Origin: Candidatus Puniceispirillum sp.
GTDB lineage: Bacteria; Pseudomonadota; Alphaproteobacteria; Puniceispirillales; Puniceispirillaceae
NCBI GenBank assembly: GCA_016778895.1
Contig: JADHOR010000007.1
Location: 35,534 to 99,533 of the forward strand
Reading direction: 5' to 3'
Length of the DNA stretch: 64,000 nucleotides
Below, one piece after another: positions 8,381 through 16,841 of this stretch; within the stretch, counting starts at the first letter, position 1, and every line of letters begins with the position of its first letter. The position numbers and the translations under genes are program-made. The notes under the pieces were generated by a model that searched no databases, was not told where the DNA came from, and was given only the letters and a program-made list of their open reading frames with translations.

Positions 8381-9781
8381 ATGGCTGATGATATTCTGAT
8401 TGTTGATGATGAGAAGGATATTCGCTCGCTTCTGTGCTTGATGCTTGAGGATGAAGGCTATAATACCATTGAGGCGGCAAATGCTGACGATGCGCGCACA
8501 GCATTGTTGGCGCAACCGCCAAAGCTGGCTATTCTGGATATCTGGATGCGTGAGTCCGATATGGACGGCATTGAATTGCTGGAATGGGTAAAATCAATCT
8601 ATCCTGGTTTGCCGGTTCTGATGATTTCTGGTCATGGCACAATCGAAACTGCCGTACAGGCGATAAGACTTGGTGCCTATGATTTTATCGAAAAACCGTT
8701 CAAGGAAGCGCGGTTGCTGATGACGGTCGAGCGCGCGCTTGATAATGCGCGGCTGGCGCGTGAAAATACAGAGCTGCGGGCGCGGGTAAATGCCGGTGAA
8801 AAACCTGAATTAGTTGGTAACTCGGTGCTAATGCGTGGCATTCGCCAATCGATTGAAAAGGTTGCCCCAACCGCAAGCCGTGTTTTAATCAATGGACCAA
8901 GTGGCAGTGGGAAAGAACTGGCCGCGCGCGTGATACATAACCAGTCAGACCGCGCCAACGAGCTTTTTGTTGTTGCCAATTGCGCGCGGTTATCAAGCGA
9001 CCGGGTTGATGCCGAACTGTTTGGCGCTGAGAGCCTGCAAAGCCATCGGCGGGTCGTTGGCCTGTTCGAACAGGCGCATCGCGGTACGCTGTATTTTGAC
9101 GAAATCTGTGATTTGCCGCTGGAAACACAGCGCAAAATTGTCCGGGCGGTTAATGAACAGCGATTTCGGCGCGTTGGCGGCAACAGCGAGGTCGCCGTTG
9201 ATGTGCGGATGATTTCAGCGTCAAGTCGTGATTTGCCGGTTGAGATCAGCGAAGGCCGGCTTCGCGAAGATTTATATTACCGACTTGGTGTGGTGCCGTT
9301 GTCAATGCCATCATTGGCAGATCGGCGCGAGGATATTCCGCTTCTGGCAAAATATTTTACCAACCGGATTGCCAAAATGATTGGGGTTAAACCGATCCAG
9401 CTCAGCGAAGAGATATTTGCCGCCATGCAAGGCTATGATTGGCCGGGTAATGTGAGGCAAATGCACAACGTAATTGAAACTTTGTTGATTATGGCGCCAG
9501 ATGATCGCAGTAAATCGGTTGGCCTTGATTTACTGCCTGCTGAAATCCAGAATATGTCGCGTCATAGTGCCAGATCTGATATGGAACAGTTGCTGGCCTT
9601 GCCATTGCGAGGCGCACGAGAAGAGTTTGAGCGCGAATATCTGGAAACGCAATTGCATAGGTTTAATGGTAATATCTCACGGATGGCGGCTTTTATCGGC
9701 ATGGAGCGATCTGCATTACATCGAAAAATGAAATCGCTTGGGATCGGAACCGATCTTCAAGAAGAGGGTAACAAGACATGA
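8381..9781 (+). CDS. ntrX: Response regulator NtrX, without GAFTGA loop
   Basis: Response regulator partner of NtrY, 466 residues. The receiver has Asp53 (ILDIWMRESDMDG) and Lys105. The AAA+ domain has Walker A GPSGSGKE (172-179) and Walker B GTLYFDE (235-241). Between them the sigma-54 contact loop is missing: the segment ELFGAESLQSHRRVVGLFE (212-230) is about three residues shorter than in true sigma-54 activators and has no GAFTGA. A Fis-type DNA-binding helix-turn-helix closes the protein (MAAFIGMERSALHRKMKSL). The family regulates nitrogen, redox and cell-envelope genes in alphaproteobacteria. The start abuts the ntrY stop and the end overlaps trkA by 4 nt as ATGA. Confidence 0.96.
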   Translation: MADDILIVDDEKDIRSLLCLMLEDEGYNTIEAANADDARTALLAQPPKLAILDIWMRESDMDGIELLEWVKSIYPGLPVLMISGHGTIETAVQAIRLGAYDFIEKPFKEARLLMTVERALDNARLARENTELRARVNAGEKPELVGNSVLMRGIRQSIEKVAPTASRVLINGPSGSGKELAARVIHNQSDRANELFVVANCARLSSDRVDAELFGAESLQSHRRVVGLFEQAHRGTLYFDEICDLPLETQRKIVRAVNEQRFRRVGGNSEVAVDVRMISASSRDLPVEISEGRLREDLYYRLGVVPLSMPSLADRREDIPLLAKYFTNRIAKMIGVKPIQLSEEIFAAMQGYDWPGNVRQMHNVIETLLIMAPDDRSKSVGLDLLPAEIQNMSRHSARSDMEQLLALPLRGAREEFEREYLETQLHRFNGNISRMAAFIGMERSALHRKMKSLGIGTDLQEEGNKT

Positions 9782-11157
9782 AAATTGTCATCTGTGGCGC
9801 CGGACTTGTGGGTAGCGCCATCGCCAGGCATCTTTCCCAGGAACAGAATGACGTTACCGTCATTGACGCATCGCCGGAAAATATCCAGCGTATAACTGAT
9901 CAGTATGATGTGCGAGGGGTCGTTGGGGTTGCATCGCATCCTGACCGGCTTGCTGAGGCCGGGGGTCGCGATGCTGAGCTGCTAATTGCGGTGACCGAGT
10001 CAGATGAGATTAACATGGTTGCCTGTCAGGTTGCCCATACGATTTTCAATACACCGGTTAAGATTGCGCGTATTCGCGCCAATGCCTATCTCGATCCGTC
10101 CTTTTCGAGCCTTTACAGCCCTGAAAACCTGCCTATCGATCATATCATTTCGCCTGAGGCCGAAGTATCGTCGGCAATCAGCAACCAGCTTCGTGTGCCC
10201 GGGGCATTTGATGTGCAAAACCTGTGTGGTGGCAAGATGAATCTTGTTGGTGTCCAATGTACGGAAAACAGCCCCATTCTGGGAACATCACTTCGCCACC
10301 TTACCAGTCTGTTCCCTGATCTAAGCCTAACGATTCTCGCGATTATCCGAGATGGTAACGTGATTTTACCACGGTCCGGGATTGAGGCAATGCAAACTGG
10401 TGACCGCGTTTATTTTGTTTGTGACAGCAAGCATCTGGATCGAGCAATGGCCAGCTTTGGGCATGAGGAAGGGGAGGCGCGCTCGGTTGTTATCGCAGGT
10501 GGCGGCAGTATCGGTCTGACGCTCTCACGGGAGATTGAGGCAAATTTCCAGAATACGAATAACCAGATTATTGAGCTTGATAACAGCCGGGCCAAATCGT
10601 TGGCCGAGGAATTGCAGGGTACCAGCATCATAAATGGTGATGCGCTTGACGGGGCCATCCTGCGCGAGGCTGGTGTGCACATGACCGAAACCTTTGTTGC
10701 CGTGACCGAAGATGACGAGGTGAATATTCTATCGGCGCTGCTGGCGAAAAGAACGGGTGCAAAACACGCGGTTGCCTTGGTAAATATACCGGGGTTTATT
10801 CCGCTTGTTGGCACTTTGGGCGTCGATGCAGTGATTAACCCCTCGCAGATTACGGTATCGTCAATTCTTGAGCATGTACGCCGTGGGCGTATCCGCGATG
10901 TGCACCCGATTGTTGAAGATCTGGGTGAAGTGCTTGAGGCCGAAGCCCTGCCATCATCATTGCTTGTTGGTAAACCGTTGCGCGCTGCAAAAATCCCGAA
11001 GGGTATCTCGATTGGCGGCGTTTACCGTGATGAAAAGGCGATGGCGGTTCGCGGTGATACGATAATCGAAGCCGGCGACACAGTAATTATTTTCGTTGTC
11101 CGTGGCAAGATCGCTCAAGTTGAAAAGCTATTATCAGTCAGGCTGGATTTCTTCTAG
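9778..11157 (+). CDS. trkA: Trk system potassium uptake regulatory NAD-binding protein TrkA
   Basis: Peripheral membrane protein that binds NAD(H) and gates the TrkH potassium channel. The 459 residues form two tandem RCK halves: a Rossmann nucleotide site ICGAGLVGSAIARHL at residue 4 and a second VIAGGGSIGLTLSREI near 238, each followed by a TrkA-C domain (about 140-220 and 370-455). Both glycine-rich loops are intact and an acidic residue follows each beta-2 strand (VIDAS, IIELDNS), as needed for NAD binding. Its ATG overlaps the ntrX stop. The linkage ntrX-trkA-hfq is conserved in alphaproteobacteria. No trkH is present in the window. Confidence 0.96.
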   Translation: MKIVICGAGLVGSAIARHLSQEQNDVTVIDASPENIQRITDQYDVRGVVGVASHPDRLAEAGGRDAELLIAVTESDEINMVACQVAHTIFNTPVKIARIRANAYLDPSFSSLYSPENLPIDHIISPEAEVSSAISNQLRVPGAFDVQNLCGGKMNLVGVQCTENSPILGTSLRHLTSLFPDLSLTILAIIRDGNVILPRSGIEAMQTGDRVYFVCDSKHLDRAMASFGHEEGEARSVVIAGGGSIGLTLSREIEANFQNTNNQIIELDNSRAKSLAEELQGTSIINGDALDGAILREAGVHMTETFVAVTEDDEVNILSALLAKRTGAKHAVALVNIPGFIPLVGTLGVDAVINPSQITVSSILEHVRRGRIRDVHPIVEDLGEVLEAEALPSSLLVGKPLRAAKIPKGISIGGVYRDEKAMAVRGDTIIEAGDTVIIFVVRGKIAQVEKLLSVRLDFF

Positions 11158-11271
11158 GGCTTATAGCGTGAATTTAACGCTCGATCGGGTGCTTGCCAAA
11201 AAGGCGGGATCGGGCATTGTTTAATTTTTAAATTAACGCTAAGGTTTTCAGCTAGTAGGGGAGATAATAAG

Positions 11272-11532
11272 ATGGCCAGTGAAAAGAGCCGCAATTTGCA
11301 AGAGGTATTCCTAAATAACGTCCGAAAATCTCATGCCGCTGTCACCGTTTTTCTGGTTAACGGTGTCAAGCTGCAGGGCATTATCACATGGTTTGATAAT
11401 TTTTCGATCCTGTTAAAGCGCGATCAACACGTGCAGCTGGTCTATAAACATGCGATCTCGACAATTATGCCTGTAGCACCTTTGCAGTTGCAGGAATTTG
11501 ATGGCAAGGACATGGAATCTGACAGTGAATGA
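11272..11532 (+). CDS. hfq: RNA chaperone Hfq
   Basis: Hexameric Sm-like protein that pairs small RNAs with mRNAs. The 86 residues contain the complete Sm1 and Sm2 signature: [41 protein letters not shown] and the near-universal [11 protein letters not shown] Shine-Dalgarno-like GGGGAG stands 9 nt before the ATG. The 114-nt gap after trkA contains a small AGCGT/ACGCT inverted repeat at 11166-11182 and probably its own promoter, because a separate hfq promoter is common. In many alphaproteobacteria hflX follows hfq; here an inositol-monophosphatase-family gene follows instead. Confidence 0.97.
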   Translation: MASEKSRNLQEVFLNNVRKSHAAVTVFLVNGVKLQGIITWFDNFSILLKRDQHVQLVYKHAISTIMPVAPLQLQEFDGKDMESDSE

Positions 11533-12382
11533 CGCCGCGATGGTGCCGGCGGTAACGCGGCCACCAGTTAATCCAGCGTTGAAATCTATCATCGCTGCAC
11601 TTCTACGCGAAGCATCAGACCGGTTTATTCTGCCACGATTTCAGAATTTGCAATCGCAAGACATTACCACGAAAACCAGCGATACCGATTTTGTGACCAT
11701 CGCCGATCAGCAGGCTGAGGCATGGTTAACCCCAAGATTGTTAATCGAACAGCCTGGCTTTGTGGTCGGTGAGGAGGCGTCTGCGCTAGAACCGGCAATT
11801 CGCAACAGTATTCCATCAGGCTATGGCTGGACCATTGATCCGTTGGACGGCACAAAGAATTTTGTCAAAGGCAAGCCAGCCTTTTGCAGCATGGTGGCTT
11901 TGCTTTGGGACGGCCAGCCTGTTGCCAGCTGGATTTGGCAACCGCTTACCGAAACGTTGTTTTATGCGGCTGAAGGCGAGGGGGTTATCCGCATCAACGC
12001 GCATGACGAAACCCGGCTGGTGCTGGCAAACCGGCCTGTCGAAATTGATCAGATGTACGGATCGGGCAACAGCCTTGGGTTAAAAGAGCCGCAGAAAAGC
12101 GCGTTTCAAGCGCGTTTGCGGTCACTTGCCGGTCGCCGCTTTACGGGCAGCTCCGGAATCCAAGCTTGCCTTATTGCGAATGGTGAAGAAGATTTCCTGA
12201 TCCATGGTGACTCAACGCCTTGGGATCACGCGCCGGTCGATCTCATTTGCCGAGAGGCCGGCGGTCATGCGGCAATGCTGCATGATGAGAGCCGGTTTCA
12301 TGTAGCGATGAAAGCACCCTTCATGGCGGTGTCGAGTGCAACGGGCTGGCGTAAATTGCGCAGTGCGGTCTGGTGCGATTAA
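11525..12382 (+). CDS. Inositol monophosphatase family protein (probable HisN-type histidinol-phosphatase)
   Basis: Mg2+-dependent phosphomonoesterase of the IMPase fold, 285 residues from the GTG at 11525. Motifs: the metal-binding [18 protein letters not shown] (Asp-Pro-Leu-Asp-Gly-Thr) and the C-terminal [16 protein letters not shown]. Members act on inositol phosphates, 3'-phosphoadenosine 5'-phosphate or histidinol phosphate; the DPLDGTKNF and WDHAP forms are frequent among alphaproteobacterial HisN proteins, but substrate cannot be read from sequence alone. The GTG overlaps the hfq stop region and has GGAATC upstream; an ATG at 11540 or at 11498 inside hfq are alternatives. It converges on mazG, the two stop codons overlapping by 4 nt. 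Confidence 0.88.
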   Translation: MNDAAMVPAVTRPPVNPALKSIIAALLREASDRFILPRFQNLQSQDITTKTSDTDFVTIADQQAEAWLTPRLLIEQPGFVVGEEASALEPAIRNSIPSGYGWTIDPLDGTKNFVKGKPAFCSMVALLWDGQPVASWIWQPLTETLFYAAEGEGVIRINAHDETRLVLANRPVEIDQMYGSGNSLGLKEPQKSAFQARLRSLAGRRFTGSSGIQACLIANGEEDFLIHGDSTPWDHAPVDLICREAGGHAAMLHDESRFHVAMKAPFMAVSSATGWRKLRSAVWCD

Positions 12383-13212
12383 TTCTGGGTTGATCCGGCC
12401 TCGAGGTCTTTTGATTTATGCTCAAGAACCTTGGCGTCCTGCCAATAGCGTTCCATCAACTCCAGTGATGCGTCTTTTAATGAGTTTTGATTTAATTCAA
12501 CCTGTTCTTCAATGTAGTTAAATCTTTTTTCAAACTTAAGATTGCAGGATTGCAACGCTGTTTCAGGGTCAATGCCAGCTTTTCGTGCTAGGTTGACAGC
12601 CACAAAAAGCAAATCGCCAACTTCATCTTTTATGCGATCCTGATCGCGGTCGGCACGGGCGAGCTCTTCACGTAACTCGGCGGCTTCTTCGTTCACCTTT
12701 TGCAGAACCTGATCGATATCTGGCCAGTCAAAACCAACACGCGCCGCACGTTTCTGCAGCTTCAAGGCGCGCAACATCGGCGGCAACCCGCGAGCGATAC
12801 CGTCGAGAACGCGGGTTTCGCCCTTTTTGGCACGCTCGTGTGACTTGATGTCCTCCCACAACCCGTTTTGGGCTTCCGCTGACGGGCGGTCCTCGCTGCC
12901 AAAGACATGCGGGTGGCGCGCAATCATTTTATTGCTGATGCTTTTGGCAACGTCGGCCAGTGTGAAGCTGCCCTCTTCCTCGGCGATACGGGCATGAAAA
13001 ATGACTTGAAGCAGCAGATCACCCAGCTCGTCACGGATCGCGTCGTGATCGCCATTTTGAATAGCGTCTGCCACCTCATAGGCTTCTTCGATAGTATAGG
13101 GGGCGATGCTGGCAAAATTCTGTGCAACGTCCCATGGGCATCCAGTGTCCGGATCGCGGAGACGGATCATTATCTGATACAGTCGATCAAGTTCATCTAA
13201 ATGTTTTTCCAT
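12379..13212 (-). CDS. mazG: Nucleoside triphosphate pyrophosphohydrolase MazG
   Basis: Hydrolyses non-canonical and canonical NTPs to NMP and pyrophosphate. Two tandem all-alpha MazG repeats are visible: the first has PWDVAQNFASIAPYTIEEAYEV with DELGDLLLQVIFHARIAEEEG, the second EEAAELREEL with DEVGDLLFVAVNLARKAGIDP. The EEXX/EXXD metal-binding pattern is intact in both. I start at the ATG at 13212 (277 residues, family normal about 260) because the upstream extension to a GTG at 13359 shows no family similarity. The predicted ribosome binding site is weak. Its 3' end overlaps the convergent IMPase-family gene by 4 nt. Confidence 0.95.
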   Translation of the reverse strand: MEKHLDELDRLYQIMIRLRDPDTGCPWDVAQNFASIAPYTIEEAYEVADAIQNGDHDAIRDELGDLLLQVIFHARIAEEEGSFTLADVAKSISNKMIARHPHVFGSEDRPSAEAQNGLWEDIKSHERAKKGETRVLDGIARGLPPMLRALKLQKRAARVGFDWPDIDQVLQKVNEEAAELREELARADRDQDRIKDEVGDLLFVAVNLARKAGIDPETALQSCNLKFEKRFNYIEEQVELNQNSLKDASLELMERYWQDAKVLEHKSKDLEAGSTQN

Positions 13213-13483
13213 ATGCAAACCGTAACAAACCTGTGGATAGATGAACAATGAAAAGCGGTATTTAAGCGGCAGATTTTTGGGCAGAGCCTCGTTTGTCTGA
13301 TCGAGCTGCGCGATGCCGGTTAGACCACCCCATCTTAGTGTTTGGGGCTGACTAATCACTGCAGCATTGAAAGCAGTTGCTAATTAAGTGTAAAAAGCGC
13401 AGACAGAAACCAGTCAGGATTCAAATTTAGACTAGGTGGAAGTTTGTCAGGCATTTTGATATGTTTTTAACGGGAATCACGCG

Positions 13484-14251
13484 ATGATGATAAATGACAA
13501 TGAGCCAGAATTGGTAAAGCGGGGCTTGCTTGCGCGACTGCGTGGATGGTTTTTCACTGGTCTGTTGGTAACAGCGCCTGTGTTGTTGACGGTCTATATC
13601 ACATGGGCAGCGATCGAGCTTATTGATGGACAGGCGAACAAGCTGATCCCGGCTTTTTCAACATGGAGCCTTGGTGATATCCCGGGTGCAGGACTGCTGG
13701 TCGGTGCGGTGCTGATCACCCTTATCGGAGCAGTTGCCGCTGGATTTTTAGGGCGCTGGATTATCCGTCTCGGTGAATCGCTGCTAAACCGGATGCCGGT
13801 GGTGCGCACGATCTATGGAGCAACCAAACAGATCCTCGAAACCGTTATCTCGGCGCAATCTGATGCGTTTCGCGAGGTTGTTCTTGTTGAATATCCGCGG
13901 CGCGGTCTTTGGGTAATCGGTTTTGTGACCGGTGCAACCAAGGGTGAGGTGGCGCGGATGGTCCCGGGGTCGAATGTGAATGTGTTTATCCCGACAACGC
14001 CAAACCCGACATCGGGCTTTTTGCTGTTCTGTCCGGTTAAAGATATCATCTATCTTGATATGACGAATGAAGAAGCGGTCAAACTTGTGGTCTCGGGCGG
14101 TATTGTTTCACCGCCAGATCGCGGCAATGTTGCGGCAAAAAACGTCAAAAAAGCTGCTGCCAAAAAAGTGGCTACCAAAAAGTCAGCAGCCAAAAAACCA
14201 GCAGCCAAAAAAGCGGCTACCAAAAAGCCAGCAGCTAAAAAAGCGCGGTAA
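13484..14251 (+). CDS. DUF502 membrane protein with Lys/Ala-rich histone-H1-like tail
   Basis: A 255-residue inner-membrane protein. Two hydrophobic segments (about 20-42 and 66-92) are followed by the DUF502 core, including PVVRTIYGATKQILETV, VLVEYPRRGLWVIGFVTG, NVFIPTTPNPTSGFLLF and MTNEEAVKLVVSGGIVSP. The family has no established biochemical role. The core ends near residue 212 and is followed by about 40 residues built from repeated AAKK, ATKK and AAKKP units, the composition of bacterial histone-H1-like or nucleic-acid-binding tails. DUF502 proteins normally stop soon after the VSGG region, so the tail is an addition. It ends 2 nt before the convergent recG stop. Confidence 0.9.
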   Translation: MMINDNEPELVKRGLLARLRGWFFTGLLVTAPVLLTVYITWAAIELIDGQANKLIPAFSTWSLGDIPGAGLLVGAVLITLIGAVAAGFLGRWIIRLGESLLNRMPVVRTIYGATKQILETVISAQSDAFREVVLVEYPRRGLWVIGFVTGATKGEVARMVPGSNVNVFIPTTPNPTSGFLLFCPVKDIIYLDMTNEEAVKLVVSGGIVSPPDRGNVAAKNVKKAAAKKVATKKSAAKKPAAKKAATKKPAAKKAR

Positions 14252-14253
14252 AT

Positions 14254-16383
14254 CTAGCCAGAGGCCAAAAACTTTACCGCGCTATCGCGCTCAAAAAGGC
14301 TAAGCAGCAAATTCATATGCGGCTGGTCATTATTGTCTAATGCGCGGCTAGCTTCGGCTCTTGCGATGCCTAGCAGGTCACGATGCACCGCTAGGTCAGC
14401 CAGCACAAATTCCGGCATTCCAGATTGTCGTTGTCCCAGAAACTCGCCCGGACCGCGTAATTCCAAATCCTCTTCGGCAATCAAGAAACCGTCATTCGTG
14501 TCTCGCATAACGGCAAGGCGTTTTGACGCTGTGTCGCTCAATGGGCCCTGATAGATCAAAAGACAGCTGCTTTGCTGGCTGCTTCGCCCCACACGGCCGC
14601 GCAATTGGTGCAATTGGGCAAGGCCAAACCTTTCGGCATGTTCGATAATGATGATGCTGGCTTGGGGAACATCCACCCCAACCTCGACAACAGTGGTTGC
14701 GACCAGTAATTGAGCTGTGCCATCACGAAATGCCTGCATCGCGTGATCGCGTTCGCCAGCTTTCATTTTGCCATGTGCCAGCTGAACCGTGACACCGGGC
14801 AACGCCCGCACCAAGGCGGCGAAACGGTCTTCAGCTGCGGCAATATCTAATTTGTCCGACTCCTCGACAAGTGGGCAAATCCAATAGGCGCGCTTGCCAT
14901 CGCCAAGAGCGCGCCCGAGGTTGGATATCACATCGCCAAGCCGGTCAGACGGCAGTACACGCGTATCAATGGGCAGGCGGCCAACTGGCTTTTCGTCGAT
15001 GCGCGAATGATCAAGGTCACCATAGGCAGTCATTGCAAGGCTACGCGGAATTGGTGTTGCGGTCATCACCATTACATCGACATGCGCGCCCTTTTCGCCG
15101 AGCAGAATGCGCTGGCGCACACCAAAGCGGTGCTGCTCGTCAACCACGGCGAGACCAAGGTCATGAAAGGCAACCGTTTCCGATAAAAGCGCGTGCGTGC
15201 CAACCACCAGTGGCAAACTGCCATCGGCAAGCCGTGTCAGCGTTTCCTTGCGGCTAAGAGTGCGGGCAGTTCCATTCGCCGTCCCATTTTCACGCGCCGT
15301 TCCAGTGCCGCGGCCTTGGCCCAATAACAGCCCTATTTCAATGCCAAGCGGTGCCAGCATGGCCTGAATACTGGAATGATGCTGACGTGCGAGAACTTCG
15401 GTCGGTGCCAGCAACGCCGCCTGCACTCCGGCTTCCATCGTGGTGAGCATCGCCCATAGCGCAACAAGCGTCTTGCCCGATCCCACATCCCCCTGAAGCA
15501 TGCGAAGCATACGCTTCGGCTTGGCCTGATCGGCGGTAATTTCCGCAATGGCGCGGCGTTGTGCGCCGGTCATTTCATACGGCAGGCTGGCTAACAGCTG
15601 GTTTGTAATGTGACCATTGCCGCAATAGGCGCGCCCCGGCGTTGTCTCGGCGGCGCTGTGCCGTACCATCATCATGGCAAGCTGGTTTGCCAGTAACTCA
15701 TCAAAGGCAAGGCGCGCGCGTGCCGGGCTGTTGGGCAAAAGGTCAGACGCATTTTTTGGCGCGTGAGCAATGCGCATTGCCGTGGCAAAATCGGGCCAGC
15801 CATGCTGCTTAACGAGTGCAGGGGGGATCCATTCAGGCAAATCTGGAATGCGGGTCAGCGCATCATCAATTGTCCGGCGAAGAATTTTGGGCGTCAGGCC
15901 AGCGGTTAAGGGATAGACCGGCTCGAAGACAGGCATTTTATCTGCCTGCGTTGGGGCAAGAATATGATCGGGGTGCGCCATCTGCACACGGCCTTGAAAT
16001 AATTCGACACGGCCACTTACAAGGCGGCGCTCGCCAACGGGCAATTGTTTGGCGACATAGTCATCATGTGCATGGAAAAAAACCAGTTCCAGTGCGCCAG
16101 TTTCATTCTCACAAAAAACCCGGTAAGGACGCCGTACGCCGCGGGGCGGGCGGTCATGCTTTACCACCAGAACGTCAAAGGTCGCGACACTGCCATCGGT
16201 TACGTCAGCGAGGGCGGGGCGCTGGCTGCGGTCAACCAGGCCGACAGGTAAATGCCGTAAAACGTCGATAACGTAATGCCCCACACGCTTTTCCAGCACT
16301 GACGCCAGCTTTGCGCCAACGCCAGAAAGACTGGTTGTGGCGGCAAAAAGCTGAAAAATTTCAGGTGGACGCTTTGGATGCAC
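14254..16383 (-). CDS. recG: ATP-dependent DNA helicase RecG
   Basis: Branch-migration helicase that remodels stalled forks and Holliday junctions. The 709-residue protein has an N-terminal wedge/OB domain (about 1-250), Walker A GDVGSGKT near 298, TEVLARQHH (motif Ia), the DEQH box in VVDEQHRFGV near 411, TATPIPRSLAMT (motif III), and the C-terminal helicase half ending in GRVGRSSQQSSCLL and the RecG-specific LELRGPGEFLGQRQSG. The start is GTG at 16383, well supported by an AGGAGAA eight bases upstream. The helicase gene lies divergent from sdhE-mfd, a clustering of recombination and repair genes frequent in the class. Confidence 0.97.
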   Translation of the reverse strand: MHPKRPPEIFQLFAATTSLSGVGAKLASVLEKRVGHYVIDVLRHLPVGLVDRSQRPALADVTDGSVATFDVLVVKHDRPPRGVRRPYRVFCENETGALELVFFHAHDDYVAKQLPVGERRLVSGRVELFQGRVQMAHPDHILAPTQADKMPVFEPVYPLTAGLTPKILRRTIDDALTRIPDLPEWIPPALVKQHGWPDFATAMRIAHAPKNASDLLPNSPARARLAFDELLANQLAMMMVRHSAAETTPGRAYCGNGHITNQLLASLPYEMTGAQRRAIAEITADQAKPKRMLRMLQGDVGSGKTLVALWAMLTTMEAGVQAALLAPTEVLARQHHSSIQAMLAPLGIEIGLLLGQGRGTGTARENGTANGTARTLSRKETLTRLADGSLPLVVGTHALLSETVAFHDLGLAVVDEQHRFGVRQRILLGEKGAHVDVMVMTATPIPRSLAMTAYGDLDHSRIDEKPVGRLPIDTRVLPSDRLGDVISNLGRALGDGKRAYWICPLVEESDKLDIAAAEDRFAALVRALPGVTVQLAHGKMKAGERDHAMQAFRDGTAQLLVATTVVEVGVDVPQASIIIIEHAERFGLAQLHQLRGRVGRSSQQSSCLLIYQGPLSDTASKRLAVMRDTNDGFLIAEEDLELRGPGEFLGQRQSGMPEFVLADLAVHRDLLGIARAEASRALDNNDQPHMNLLLSLFERDSAVKFLASG

Positions 16384-16549
16384 TGCGCTGTTCTCCTGTT
16401 AAAACGGTGTATGATCAAAACTGGCAATCAGTTAAATGACATCGCGCCGCCACGCTTGTCTCTAGGCATTATCGCTCATATCTGTTATCCCATGCCAGCC
16501 ATTTGTTGCCCCGATCAAAACGCGCAACGGGTTGAAAAGGAATTCTACC

Positions 16550-16837
16550 ATGTCAGCATCACCCAATTCACCAGTCCAGCCTGATCTCTCAAACCGTGTT
16601 CGGCGGCTAATCTATCAGGCGAGCTATACAGGCATGAAGGAAACTGACCTGCTGCTTGGACATTTTGCCAAGATGCATTTGCCGCATCTAGGTGAGGCTG
16701 ATTTGACCAATTTTGAAAATCTACTGGCGGCGGGTGATCCGGCAATCTATGCGTGGGTAATGGGCAATGCACCGTTGCCAGACGAATTTGACACACCAGT
16801 TTTTCATTTAATTAAAGAGTTTAAAAAAGAACAATAA
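16550..16837 (+). CDS. sdhE: Succinate dehydrogenase assembly factor SdhE (DUF339/YgfY family)
   Basis: Small cytoplasmic protein (95 residues) that promotes covalent FAD attachment to SdhA. It carries the family core RRLIYQASYTGMKETDLLLGHFA, where GMKETD corresponds to the usual RGxKE-type motif, then LTNFENLLAAGDPAIYAWVMG. The ATG at 16550 has AAGGA about nine bases upstream; an in-frame TTG at 16532 is less likely. Only 4 nt separate its stop from mfd, so the two are co-transcribed. In alphaproteobacteria sdhE is commonly found between recG and mfd and far from the sdh operon, as here. Confidence 0.93.
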   Translation: MSASPNSPVQPDLSNRVRRLIYQASYTGMKETDLLLGHFAKMHLPHLGEADLTNFENLLAAGDPAIYAWVMGNAPLPDEFDTPVFHLIKEFKKEQ

Positions 16838-16841
16838 TTAA

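Noticed and set aside
14871..15257. Plus-strand open frame of 128 codons inside recG
   Set aside because: Antisense shadow of the RecG helicase core; composition Arg/Gln/His-rich as expected from reverse reading, no start context.
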